From NCBI GenBank assembly GCA_035760665.1, contig DASTSN010000026.1, positions 1-8,333 of the forward strand: DNA of 8,333 bases, read 5' to 3'. Shown piece after piece: positions 1 through 7,465 of the stretch; positions within the stretch are counted from its first letter, which is position 1; every line of letters starts with the position of its first letter. The position numbers and the translations under genes were made by a program. This stretch comes from DASTSN01 sp035760665 (GTDB lineage Bacteria; Bacteroidota; Bacteroidia; Chitinophagales; Chitinophagaceae). The notes beneath the pieces were generated by a model. It searched no databases. It saw only the letters and a program-made list of their open reading frames with translations, and was not told the DNA's origin.

Positions 1-102
1 AAAGTTGTGGCTGATGATCAGGAAGCAAAAACCCTGGCAGCAGGGGATAAGGTGCTGGTTTCTTCCAAGGCATTTAATCCCCTGATTAAAAAAATCAGTT
101 GA
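1..102 (+). CDS. C-terminal end of a gene that starts before the window
   Basis: The first plus-strand frame is open from base 1 and ends with TGA at 100-102, giving the last 33 residues of a protein. The tail reads as a small beta-rich module around AAGDKVLVSSKAFNP, ending in IKKIS. A GDKV..SSKAFNP ending resembles the C-terminal TOBE-like extension of some ABC-transporter ATPases, but 33 residues are too few to assign a function, so this is only a suggestion. The gene converges on the cyclic-nucleotide-binding gene, with 16 bases between the two stop codons. A 6-base-pair hairpin with an A5 loop (CTGATT/AATCAG, 82-98) overlaps its last codons, but it has no U tract behind it. Confidence 0.7.
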   Translation, partial: KVVADDQEAKTLAAGDKVLVSSKAFNPLIKKIS

Positions 103-118
103 TCGCAGTACCGTGCTA

Positions 119-589
119 TCAATGTTGCTGTTTGTGGCTGAGCTGGCTGATTTGCTGGTTGGCTGACCGAAGCCTGTTACAGAGAATTTTTATCACACCG
201 CGGGCCACTTCTGGTCGTTGTTCCATCAGGTCATAAAATGGTTCCTGGTCAATGCGGTAAAGAATGCAATCCGTTGCGGCCGTGGCACTGGCAGATCTGG
301 TCTCCGTATCTAACAGTGAGAGTTCTCCAAAAAAATCTTTTTCCTTCAAAACAATCAGGGTGTGGTCTCCTTTATGAATTTTAATGTGTCCCTGCAGGAT
401 AATGTACATACAGTTGCCGGCATCACCTTCGCGCATGATCAGTGTGTCTTCCTCAATTTCTTCCTGCTGCAGCAGGTGGGCAATTTCAGCCAGTATGGTT
501 TCAGGGGTTTCCCTGAAAATCGATAATGATTTCAGCAGCAGTACCCGCTCGATTAATAATAAGTCTGTTTGCTCTGTTATTGCTTTCAT
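119..589 (-). CDS. Stand-alone cyclic-nucleotide-binding domain protein
   Basis: A 156-residue soluble protein made almost entirely of one cNMP-binding (CAP_ED) domain. A short N-terminal helix (about 1-25) is followed by the beta-roll (about 28-115) and a C-terminal helix. The phosphate-binding cassette is visible: FFGELSLLD at 86-94, with Glu89, then R98-S99-A100, matching the FGE...RxA signature that contacts the cyclic nucleotide. The REGD motif at 53-56 is also typical. No helix-turn-helix follows, so it is not a Crp/Fnr-type transcription factor; the protein stops after the helix RPEVARGVIKILCNRLR and a Gln-rich tail. The ATG at 589 is the only sensible start, and no Shine-Dalgarno is seen. 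It lies 23 bases downstream of the NTT-HEAT transporter gene and is probably co-transcribed with it. Inference: it is a regulatory subunit for that transporter, since cNMP domains are known to occur fused to NTT-HEAT proteins. The ligand is unproven. Confidence 0.88.
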   Translation of the reverse strand: MKAITEQTDLLLIERVLLLKSLSIFRETPETILAEIAHLLQQEEIEEDTLIMREGDAGNCMYIILQGHIKIHKGDHTLIVLKEKDFFGELSLLDTETRSASATAATDCILYRIDQEPFYDLMEQRPEVARGVIKILCNRLRSANQQISQLSHKQQH

Positions 590-612
590 CGTTTCGGTTT
601 AACCTGTTTCTG

Positions 613-3360
613 TCAATTAGCGGAAAGTACAATCTGGGCCATTTGTTTTAACACCCGGTTTTCAGCCTGGGCATAGGGCCGAATAAATTCTTTATTGAAT
701 GGCAGCGGCTGTCCTTTGAGCGAATATAATACACAGGACTTTGTCCAGTGATTATAATTGTAATCAACATCAAACATAATATTTTTAATGATGGATGATT
801 CTGTCAGCATCGGTTCTTTCATGATTTTTTGCAGCCCGCCAATTTTATCGTCAATATTTGTTTTTTCAAAGATCAGTAAAAAGAGCGTGGCAAATTCTTT
901 GGGAACCGCCACCTGGATGAGTTCCAGTGCATTGGCAACAGAATCTTTGGTATTCAGATCAAATCCTGTTTTTGCCCGTTTCATTTTCTCGGCATCAAAC
1001 AGGAGCGAAAACAGGTAAAAACAATTGTTGCGGATATCGGTCAGCTCAAGCTCCAGGGCATCAGCCAGCAACGAACCATCGCTGTTTTTTTTCTTTAAAA
1101 AATGGAGGCTGTACAGCAGGTGAGCAGCGCCTTGCAGGTCTTCTTTCAGAATTGATTTGTACAAGTCTTCTTTGCCTGGCTGACTGTTTACACGCTGCGA
1201 TAAAACCGGAATGATCATTTTTGCTTTTGCTGGAAATTTTTCCAGGCATTCTTCCAAGAGTAATGTTGCTTTTTCCTGTGGAAATTTTCCCAGCAAGCTG
1301 ATCAGTTTGCGGGCTGTGGCGCCTTCGCATTTTGTACCCAGCAGGTAATCCTGTATGTATTCGATCGACGTTTGATCGGCATCTACTAATGCTGCTGCCA
1401 GCGCAGGGTTGGCTCTTTCTTCTTCTATAAAACGATTGAATAAAGTACCTACCTGTCCGCGATCGCCGTACTGGCCGGCTGCTGCGATGGCAACGGATTG
1501 AATGGCGGGATCAGGATGCTGCAAGGCTTTACCGATGTGCGGGAGGTATTTACTGATTTTTGTTTTTCCCGCCACTTCCAGCGCGGTGCTCAACTGCTGC
1601 TGATCGCCCGACTGAAACCATTCCTCCAGTTTTCTTTCAGCCTGTGCACCTGCAGCACTATTTTGCAGCAGCGTCGTACACACTGCTGGTTGCGCTACCT
1701 GTAAATCAGGGTGATGAATCAGGGACGAAAAATCCTGTGCCGGGTCAATGACGACAATCGTATCCAGTAGTTCAGCTAACAGGCCGGGGTTTGTTTCGGT
1801 TTCCCGGAGCGCCAGCAAATCGGGTAATAAACCGGTGGCGTGCTTTTCTTTTGCCAGCCTGATTGCCTGCAACCGCACAGCCGGTGAGCTGTGCCGGAGG
1901 CCCGCTTCGATGAAATCGGTGATATCAGTATCCTGCGTAGACACCAGGTTGAGCACACTGATCGATTGCACATCCTGCCCGGTCGTTAATTTATCCAGCA
2001 ACAGCTCTGTTGACTCTTTATCGGTAATAGAAATAAACCGCCCGTTGAGCGAGTTGTCGCGGATTGCAGCCGTGAGGGCCGTGGAATAATATTTATCCAC
2101 TCTTGTGGCGGTGAGAATCCAGCAAATAATCAGCACCAGTAATATAATGCCAAATACTGCCGGCACCGGTTCTTGTTCAACCGCCGTTACAATCCATAAA
2201 ACGATCCCCATTGCCAGGTAAGCAAACGGATCCATGAATCCCTTCAGCAGCGTGTGGCCTTTCAGTCGCTGGTGGGTGGGCAGCGGTTGCATGGCCGCCA
2301 GGATCACCGGTAATTGCACAGCGGCACACAGCACATCAGTCGCCAGGGCCATGATGCCAAATAAATAAAAGGCAGGTTTGTAAGAATGACCGTAAACAGA
2401 TAAATAAATAGCTGCCAGGCACAATACAATCAGTGCAATAGGAGTGATCAGCAGGGAACGCTTCAGGCCAATGCGGTCTACGAGGCGGTTGGTAACTCCC
2501 ACTTTGATGAATAAGGTGATAAAGCGAACAGTGCCCAGGAAGATGGCAAAGAAACCCTGCATCTGCTTATCGCTCTTAAATTCATGCTTGATATAGCCAT
2601 ATAAAATTACGTTGACCACCAGCAGGCAGCAAAGCGAAAAGAATGATACAATGGCCAGGATGCGGATGAGTTTATTGCCGGTGATGGCTGCCTGGATGGC
2701 TTTTACACTGTGGGTGGCATGTCCCGGCGTATGGGCATGGTGGTTAAGATTTTTTATTTCGGGCAGCTGCGTAAGTGGCCGGTATAATATCAGCGAAATG
2801 AGCATGCAGCCCAGCGCAATCCAGAGCAGGTTTTCAGAACCAATTTTTGGTACCAGCAGCAGCGTCAGCAGGTAACCAAATAACTTAGCGGGCAGATCGC
2901 TGGCGCTGACCACAGAGAATAAACGTTTGCTTTGGCGTACATCAAATAAAATGGCTGCCAGTCCCCAAAATTCAAGGTTGTTCAGCAGGTATAAAATATT
3001 AAAGGATGCAAGAAAGAGAAACAGAAACCAGGCCTGCGTTTCCAGCCGTATGAACAGGAGGAAGGTAAGTACGCTGGCCATATTAAATAGCAACACCACC
3101 AGCACCATTTGTATGCCGCTAAAGCGATGCTCTAATTTATTATAGATAAAAGCAGCCAGCCACAGCAGGAATGCAGATAATACAAAAACCCTGGGCAAAT
3201 CATAAATAGGCAGTTGCTGCAGGAATAATGTGATAGCCGTGGTAAAGACGATAGCAATGGCAGCGCCCTGGAAAAACTCAAATGTAAACAACCGCCATAC
3301 CAGCTTGCTTTCCGACTCTCGCACCAGCAGGAACGACAAAGCAGATTTTCGTAAACCCAT
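613..3360 (-). CDS. NTT/MFS-type membrane transporter with C-terminal HEAT repeats
   Basis: A 915-residue two-part protein. Residues 25-420 hold about 12 hydrophobic segments (for example near 30-48, 55-73, 84-104, 110-130, 175-193, 230-254, 268-290, 302-320, 329-350, 375-394 and 399-417). They form an MFS-like fold of the ATP/ADP-translocase (NTT/TLC) type. The segment FWGLAAILFDVRQSKRLFSV (131-150) is the family-like motif after the fourth membrane span. A His-rich loop (HHAHTPGHATH, 207-217) lies between the two halves. From about 455 to the end the protein is soluble and helical, with HEAT-like repeats recognisable near 486-503, 547-564 and 612-633. Free-living bacteria are known to carry NTT-HEAT proteins whose substrates are largely untested, so nucleotide transport here is inference. 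The ATG at 3360 gives a short basic N-terminus before the first span, and no Shine-Dalgarno is seen. The following gene encodes a cNMP-binding protein 23 bases away, suggesting a two-gene operon. Confidence 0.85.
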   Translation of the reverse strand: MGLRKSALSFLLVRESESKLVWRLFTFEFFQGAAIAIVFTTAITLFLQQLPIYDLPRVFVLSAFLLWLAAFIYNKLEHRFSGIQMVLVVLLFNMASVLTFLLFIRLETQAWFLFLFLASFNILYLLNNLEFWGLAAILFDVRQSKRLFSVVSASDLPAKLFGYLLTLLLVPKIGSENLLWIALGCMLISLILYRPLTQLPEIKNLNHHAHTPGHATHSVKAIQAAITGNKLIRILAIVSFFSLCCLLVVNVILYGYIKHEFKSDKQMQGFFAIFLGTVRFITLFIKVGVTNRLVDRIGLKRSLLITPIALIVLCLAAIYLSVYGHSYKPAFYLFGIMALATDVLCAAVQLPVILAAMQPLPTHQRLKGHTLLKGFMDPFAYLAMGIVLWIVTAVEQEPVPAVFGIILLVLIICWILTATRVDKYYSTALTAAIRDNSLNGRFISITDKESTELLLDKLTTGQDVQSISVLNLVSTQDTDITDFIEAGLRHSSPAVRLQAIRLAKEKHATGLLPDLLALRETETNPGLLAELLDTIVVIDPAQDFSSLIHHPDLQVAQPAVCTTLLQNSAAGAQAERKLEEWFQSGDQQQLSTALEVAGKTKISKYLPHIGKALQHPDPAIQSVAIAAAGQYGDRGQVGTLFNRFIEEERANPALAAALVDADQTSIEYIQDYLLGTKCEGATARKLISLLGKFPQEKATLLLEECLEKFPAKAKMIIPVLSQRVNSQPGKEDLYKSILKEDLQGAAHLLYSLHFLKKKNSDGSLLADALELELTDIRNNCFYLFSLLFDAEKMKRAKTGFDLNTKDSVANALELIQVAVPKEFATLFLLIFEKTNIDDKIGGLQKIMKEPMLTESSIIKNIMFDVDYNYNHWTKSCVLYSLKGQPLPFNKEFIRPYAQAENRVLKQMAQIVLSAN

Positions 3361-3600
3361 TCGTAGAGATTGATATAAAAAATGAAATTACAGAAAAATA
3401 CCTGTTTGGCGGTTCAATTTCGCTGTTGCACCACTGTTGGCAACACTCAATCATGTGTATTGGTGAAGATTGTATGACTGGCAGGAGCTTACAAAAGCGC
3501 TTTGTTGATTTTATTGCTCGGCATGATTTGCCCATTGCCCTGGCTCATGCGACACGAACCAGGGCGGGGGAACACGATAGTCGAAAAGGAAATGAGCCCG
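3361..3600. other. Intergenic region between secreted-protein gene and transporter gene
   Basis: These 240 bases separate two minus-strand genes. They must hold the 3' end signal of the secreted-protein gene and probably the promoter of the transporter operon. The stretch before the transporter ATG is AT-rich, but no TTTG/TAnnTTTG pair with proper spacing is clear. A 7-base-pair inverted repeat occurs at 3537-3565. Open frames here lack coding character. Nothing else is recognised. Confidence 0.5.
3537..3565 (-). terminator. Inverted repeat, possible 3' end hairpin
   Basis: GCCCTGG (3537-3543) and CCAGGGC (3559-3565) form a perfect 7-base-pair, GC-rich stem with a 15-base loop. It begins 36 bases after the stop codon of the secreted-protein gene on the minus strand. 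No run of U follows in that direction, so it is not a textbook intrinsic terminator. It could stabilise the mRNA end, mark a weak terminator, or have no function. Confidence 0.3.
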
Positions 3601-5949
3601 CTAGTCCTCCGGCGGGAGCAAACTTTTAATATAGATTTCAAATACATTGATATAAGCATTCTTCAGGTCGTCTCGAAGTGCTGCTACATCAGCTTTTTGC
3701 ATAGTAATGGCATTAATAGCTGTTTGAATCAATTCTGATTCTTCTGTTAGCTGACCATCGTTTTTCTTTTCCAGATTCTTCGCTAATTCCGCAGTATTGT
3801 TATACCTGAATTCGCTGGTTTTAGTTTTGCTGTTATCCATCCATCTCCGATAGGTGTATGCTATTCCGTTTGTACCCATCGTACCCTCTATTAATACCAA
3901 ACCATCGCTAAGATTTTTTACGGTCACTGCAGTTGGGGTTAAATTTTTTGTATCAAACTGTATGGAAAGTTGATATTTTACGATACCGGAAGCATTTTTA
4001 TAATTTTCATTAATACTTCGTAGTTGTAAATCACCAGTGCCATAAATGTTGGTACCATAGAAGGTATAGGTAAAATTCTCGGATGGATTTTGAGTGTCAA
4101 CTCCTTTAACTGTATAAATACGATTGTTGTTGTCATAGCTGGTCACTATTGTGCCACCGGTATACTTATTTTTTAGTTCCATTTGCGGAAGTCCATCTGA
4201 AAATTTAGCTTCTTCGATATCAACAGAGTCAGTCCATACCTTCAAATTCAATATTGAAGGTTGGAAATAGTCTATTTTGCCACTGTTAAAATTCACATCA
4301 GCTAATTTGTTACCCTTTTCATCCCACACATTGGCCTTGCCATTTAATTTTCCTCCAACATAATTCGCCTGACCCTGTTTACTACCGTTGGGATAATAAG
4401 AACTCCAAGAACCAAACTTTGTTTCATTCATCATCCCGCTTTTCCCGTCAGCATCAGCTTTAAATTTTACCTTACCATTGTCCCAATAGGTTTTGATACC
4501 ACGAATTTTATTAGCATTATAAGTGTCAACTTCAAGGATATTCCCTTTTTGATCATAATAACTCACTTCTCCATCAAATACCAGGGGATACAATGAGATA
4601 CAGGCAGCTTTCATTTGAGGTTTCCCGCTAATGTAAAAATCAGTCACCTGATAATTACCGATTGGGTTAAAAACAAGACTGGCAGTAGTATGAGCATTGC
4701 CAAGTGGCAGTGTTGTAATCTCCCGATAATAACTGGCCTTAGACTGAATAGTGGGCAACCAATCCTTATCAAAATATAATTTACGGCTGGCACTGATGTC
4801 ACCACTTTGTGCCCAATTTGCCATTTGTATCAGCTTCTCTTCGGTTAATTTACTCGTCTTGTCACAATGGATAATATTATTATTTTCATCCAGCATAAAA
4901 TAAACGGCATTCGCTTTACTGGTCAGATCTCTAAATGATATGCCAAAATAGTTGTAGGTGCTTTGATCTGCATCCAACAATAACTGACCATTTTTATAAG
5001 ACAGACTTTTATTATTTTTTTTCCAGTCTTTTAAATTCTCTTCCGGGCTACTTTTTCCGATAATAACGAACCAAACAAAGTAGGGCTTATCGTCCTGATT
5101 ATCGATAATGTTATTCATCAATGTCACTAAGTTTTTCATGCGGGCCAGGTATTGTTCATCGGCAATAATTACCAAGGGGGTTTTTACCTTGCCGGATGCC
5201 ATTCTTTTAACTGGAAGGTCATGTAAACTTATTTTTTGATAACCGCTATTATCAGCAATTACTTTAATGGCTGCAGGAAGTTTTTGTGCGTTTTGTACCT
5301 GCGTTGTTTCGTTGTTGTTTTCAATCTTTTTTTGCGTAAAACCTCTGACCGAAAGGTTATCAAAAGCTGTTTTTTGTCCGTTACCGGCATACAAACTGAT
5401 CTGGTCGCCTGATATTGGAGTATCTAAGCGGATATTGTCCACCTGGTTGTTATTAATGTATAGCTTAATAAAACCATTCTTAATTTCTGCTTTTAATACA
5501 TTAAAAATATTGTTACCCTTCAGTATGGCAGGTGTAGGGGTAAATGGTTTGATCCATTTTAAGCCACCCGACTGGTAAATACCAAACCCGTAGCGACCAT
5601 CTGTGGTGATTACAAAACGGTAGTTATTATTGTTGTTAATGTCGCCAAATAGCATGCCGGCTCCAATATCCCGGCTGTTACCGCTGAGTGCATTTACGGA
5701 GAGTTCTATTGACAAATTGTTCCATTCAATATCATTAAAATGAGGGGATACGGCCCAGCCTTTTTCGCCGGTAAGGTCAATGATGTACACCCCGTTATCC
5801 GGGTAATACTTTTGATTACCTGTTTTTTGCGAGAGCCATTTCTGTGTATTAATATTTGAAAAATCCTCAAAAACATTCAACGGCGTTTGCTGCGCAAAAA
5901 CACAAAAACTGCTGATAACAGAAAAAATAAAGGACAATCGGAATTTCAT
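3601..5949 (-). CDS. Secreted multidomain protein with beta-sandwich, thioredoxin-like segment and MORN_2 repeats
   Basis: A 782-residue exported protein. Residues 1-19 form a signal peptide (basic MKFR, hydrophobic core, probable cleavage after CVFA). Residues about 25-205 look like a concanavalin/LamG-type beta-sandwich: W-rich strands, GAGMLFGD, YRFVITTDGRYGFGIYQ, and a final AFDNLSVRG strand as in family-16-like or DUF1080-like domains. Residues about 255-380 resemble a thioredoxin/redoxin fold (PLVIIADEQ strand, LLLDADQSTYNYFGI, AVYFMLDENNNIIH) but contain no CXXC, so redox activity is not expected. Residues about 458-560 contain MORN_2/YwqK-like repeats (GEVSYYDQKGNI, GIKTYWDNGKVKF, GSWSSYYPNGSKQGQANY, GKANVWDEKGNK). 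The C-terminal 220 residues are not recognised, and no type IX secretion sorting domain is obvious. The likely location is periplasm or outer surface. The ATG at 5949 is set by the signal peptide; no Shine-Dalgarno is seen. Function unknown. Confidence 0.85.
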   Translation of the reverse strand: MKFRLSFIFSVISSFCVFAQQTPLNVFEDFSNINTQKWLSQKTGNQKYYPDNGVYIIDLTGEKGWAVSPHFNDIEWNNLSIELSVNALSGNSRDIGAGMLFGDINNNNNYRFVITTDGRYGFGIYQSGGLKWIKPFTPTPAILKGNNIFNVLKAEIKNGFIKLYINNNQVDNIRLDTPISGDQISLYAGNGQKTAFDNLSVRGFTQKKIENNNETTQVQNAQKLPAAIKVIADNSGYQKISLHDLPVKRMASGKVKTPLVIIADEQYLARMKNLVTLMNNIIDNQDDKPYFVWFVIIGKSSPEENLKDWKKNNKSLSYKNGQLLLDADQSTYNYFGISFRDLTSKANAVYFMLDENNNIIHCDKTSKLTEEKLIQMANWAQSGDISASRKLYFDKDWLPTIQSKASYYREITTLPLGNAHTTASLVFNPIGNYQVTDFYISGKPQMKAACISLYPLVFDGEVSYYDQKGNILEVDTYNANKIRGIKTYWDNGKVKFKADADGKSGMMNETKFGSWSSYYPNGSKQGQANYVGGKLNGKANVWDEKGNKLADVNFNSGKIDYFQPSILNLKVWTDSVDIEEAKFSDGLPQMELKNKYTGGTIVTSYDNNNRIYTVKGVDTQNPSENFTYTFYGTNIYGTGDLQLRSINENYKNASGIVKYQLSIQFDTKNLTPTAVTVKNLSDGLVLIEGTMGTNGIAYTYRRWMDNSKTKTSEFRYNNTAELAKNLEKKNDGQLTEESELIQTAINAITMQKADVAALRDDLKNAYINVFEIYIKSLLPPED

Positions 5950-5985
5950 AAATTGTTTTATATGGTTCTTGATTTGGGTGAAGAC

Positions 5986-6045
5986 TTAGCTAAAAACAGG
6001 TATCCATAGGAAGGCGATGGAGAGGATCAATGCGAACGGTTTCAT
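5986..6045 (-). CDS. 19-residue signal-peptide-like micro-ORF (leader or remnant)
   Basis: ATG at 6045 reads MKPFALILSIAFLWIPVFS and then TAA. This is a complete-looking signal peptide (basic residue, hydrophobic core, small residue at the end) that stops where a mature protein should begin. It ends 36 bases before the start of the secreted-protein gene on the same strand. It may be a translated leader in the 5' untranslated region, the stump of a deleted secreted-protein gene, or a chance frame. No continuation is found in the other frames after the stop. Confidence 0.3.
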   Translation of the reverse strand: MKPFALILSIAFLWIPVFS

Positions 6046-6090
6046 ATTGTAACGAATTTTACGGGTGAATAGGGGTGTAAACCCGGCAAC

Positions 6091-6119
6091 AAAATATAGT
6101 TTTATTCGGATATTTCTAA
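6091..6119 (-). promoter_or_regulatory. Candidate Bacteroidota-type promoter for the secreted-protein gene
   Basis: On the minus strand TTAG (complement of 6116-6119) is followed, after 17 bases, by TATATTTT (complement of 6091-6098). The Bacteroidota sigma-A consensus is about TTTG, then TAnnTTTG. The match is 3 of 4 and 7 of 8, with near-normal spacing. It would start a transcript roughly 135 bases ahead of the secreted-protein ATG, covering the micro-ORF. AT-rich sequence makes chance matches common. Confidence 0.25.
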
Positions 6120-6316
6120 CTGTTATTCTTTATAAAGGCTTGTTGCCCGCTACAGGCAAGGTTTCTCCCCAGGGCTGGACGATAAGATTTTTAGCTCTTT
6201 GCAAGGTTGGCTTTGTGTCGGGATTATATGTGCCTGGCCATGTGCTAAAAATAGCGTAGGGTCCCGCTGGCAAAGTCTGGGATGTTGAATATGACCGGAT
6301 ATAGATTAGGACGGCA

Positions 6317-6506
6317 CATCACGCTGAAGCATTGGCGAAGTGGGGAAATTCATTGAACGGTCCTGCCCGGTGTCGCTCCTGATCAAGGACTCAATAGCAC
6401 ATTGTACATTCTAATGCCCGGCTTTATTGGTAGGCTGGGACTGTAGCTGCTACCCAAAAAGGAAGCATATTCAGCATACCGTCATTTTGCCCATGCGGTG
6501 TTAGCG
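6317..6506 (-). repeat. Palindromic attC-like repeat A
   Basis: About 190 bases. The right arm is well kept: GCCCATGC (6489-6496), then GTTAGC (6500-6505), placed just 9 bases beyond the nuclease stop codon. The matching left inner arm is GCATTGGC (6329-6336; 7 of 8 pairs), but the outermost left arm has decayed (CATCAC at 6317-6322). Positions 6401-6510 align without gaps to 8219-8328 in repeat B with 10 mismatches by hand count; the left half aligns with one single-base gap and lower identity. It contains the perfect small palindrome GTAGCTGCTAC. Confidence 0.75.
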
Positions 6507-6515
6507 GTTCGTTGT

Positions 6516-7235
6516 TTATTTTTCAGTCAATTCAATTTCACAGTATATTGGCATATGGTCACTAAGTTGTAGCCATTTGTCTGCTTCTCCTATTTCAAAT
6601 GCTTTTGTTCGCTCCACAAATTTTTTAGCACCGAAAATATAGTCAATGTGATAAGGTTTTGATAGGTTCCTTTGAAAATACAAAGTCGGTTTAGATTCTT
6701 TTCCTTGTTGTTCTCCTGTCAACTTGTGGTAAATACTTACAATGTCAAGTTCCTTTAATTCATTTACAACGTCTGAATGATTCCACCATCTATCCCATTC
6801 GTCCCAAATTGTGTTGCTGTTGAAATCTCCTACTATTAATGTCCCATTTAACTTATCTTTATTGACTTGTATATATTTCCAAAGTTGTCCAATGTAACCA
6901 AAATTTGGTGAATTGTTTCTGTGTGTCCAAACTGCAAGAAGGTCAAAGTGCTTGTTTATATTACAAGGCAAAAAATGTTTTACTGCATGATTTTTGAAAT
7001 TGTTTGTCCAATTTAATTTATCAATTTTAAAATCAGATTTTACAAAAATCCCGAGTCCTTTATTTTTGGTGTCGCCAGTCCACAAATAATTATCAGCCCA
7101 ATTAATGTAATCTTTATGCCCAGATTCGGCTGGGTTTTCACATTCTTGGATGATGTAAATGTCAGCGTTAAAGTCCGAAATACTGTTGAACTTTTTCCTA
7201 AATGCTCCATTACAATTCCAAGTTACAATTTTCAA
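6516..7235 (-). CDS. Endonuclease/exonuclease/phosphatase (EEP) family nuclease
   Basis: A 239-residue protein with the complete EEP (ExoIII/DNase I-like) active-site set. WNCN at 6-9 gives Asn7, QE at 30-31 gives the metal-binding Glu31, and GDFN at 136-139 gives Asp137 and Asn139. HIDYIF at 196-201 gives Asp198, and SDH at 225-227 gives Asp226 and His227. It should therefore be a Mg-dependent phosphodiesterase. DNA or RNA is the likely substrate, but the fold also covers phosphoinositide and other phosphatases. The start codon is TTG at 7235: an in-frame stop lies four codons upstream, and the first beta-strand (KIVTWN) begins right after it, so no later start would work. The gene is tightly framed by repeat A (9 bases past the stop) and repeat C (22 bases before the start), leaving no room for its own promoter outside the repeat. 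It is AT-rich compared with the transporter operon. Confidence 0.88.
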   Translation of the reverse strand: MKIVTWNCNGAFRKKFNSISDFNADIYIIQECENPAESGHKDYINWADNYLWTGDTKNKGLGIFVKSDFKIDKLNWTNNFKNHAVKHFLPCNINKHFDLLAVWTHRNNSPNFGYIGQLWKYIQVNKDKLNGTLIVGDFNSNTIWDEWDRWWNHSDVVNELKELDIVSIYHKLTGEQQGKESKPTLYFQRNLSKPYHIDYIFGAKKFVERTKAFEIGEADKWLQLSDHMPIYCEIELTEK

Positions 7236-7257
7236 TGTCGTGTCGTTTTACAATGTC

Positions 7258-7440
7258 GCTAACGTTGGATAGCTTGGCGTTGTGGCGATATTCCGTGTTC
7301 CGTCTGCCGACAACTGAAACCAAATGATGAACTAATGTATAAGCTTATTTTTACTGCTCAATAGAGTTTTGTCAAGCTGGGACTGCTGCACAGTAGCAAA
7401 ACAAATGTTGGTGTTGCGTGTTACCAAGCCCGCTGTTGGT
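7258..7440 (-). repeat. Palindromic attC-like repeat C (diverged)
   Basis: About 183 bases between the two cassette genes. The outer arms GCTAAC (7258-7263) and GTTGGT (7435-7440) pair over six positions with two G-T wobbles. A second arm, GCTTGG (7272-7277) with CCAAGC (7424-7429), pairs perfectly. Spacers of 8 and 5 bases lie between the arms. An internal hairpin GTTTTG/CAAAAC (7366-7371/7397-7402) encloses ACTG/CAGT. It shares blocks with A and B (AAGCTTAT; GCTGGGACT followed by a small palindrome), so it belongs to the same family but is a separate subtype. Confidence 0.65.
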
Positions 7441-7465
7441 GGCTGACTTGTCATATTGCAAAACA

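Larger units (their letters stand above)
5950..6316. other. Upstream region of the secreted-protein gene and left flank of the repeat array
   Basis: About 370 bases without a convincing gene. It contains a 19-codon signal-peptide-like micro-ORF (5986-6045, minus), a weak promoter candidate (6091-6119, minus) and an 8-base perfect inverted repeat, GGCAACAA (6085-6092) / TTGTTGCC (6140-6147). A plus-strand frame around 6065-6259 has no recognisable protein character and is probably chance. The part from about 6150 to 6316 shows nothing I recognise. Confidence 0.5.

Noticed and set aside
82..98. Bidirectional terminator between the convergent genes
   Set aside because: The CTGATT/AATCAG hairpin is short, AT-rich, lies within coding sequence and has no convincing U tract in either direction.
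119..589. Crp/Fnr-type transcription factor
   Set aside because: The cNMP domain is clear, but the protein ends after the C-helix without a helix-turn-helix.
1061..1330. Several open frames of 60-115 codons on both strands within the transporter gene
   Set aside because: They lie in other frames of a gene with clear membrane and HEAT-repeat coding character, and none has a recognisable domain.
6065..6259. Plus-strand 64-codon frame between the secreted-protein gene and repeat A
   Set aside because: It starts with GTG, shows no family resemblance or domain pattern, and lies antisense to the likely promoter region. It is most likely a chance open frame.
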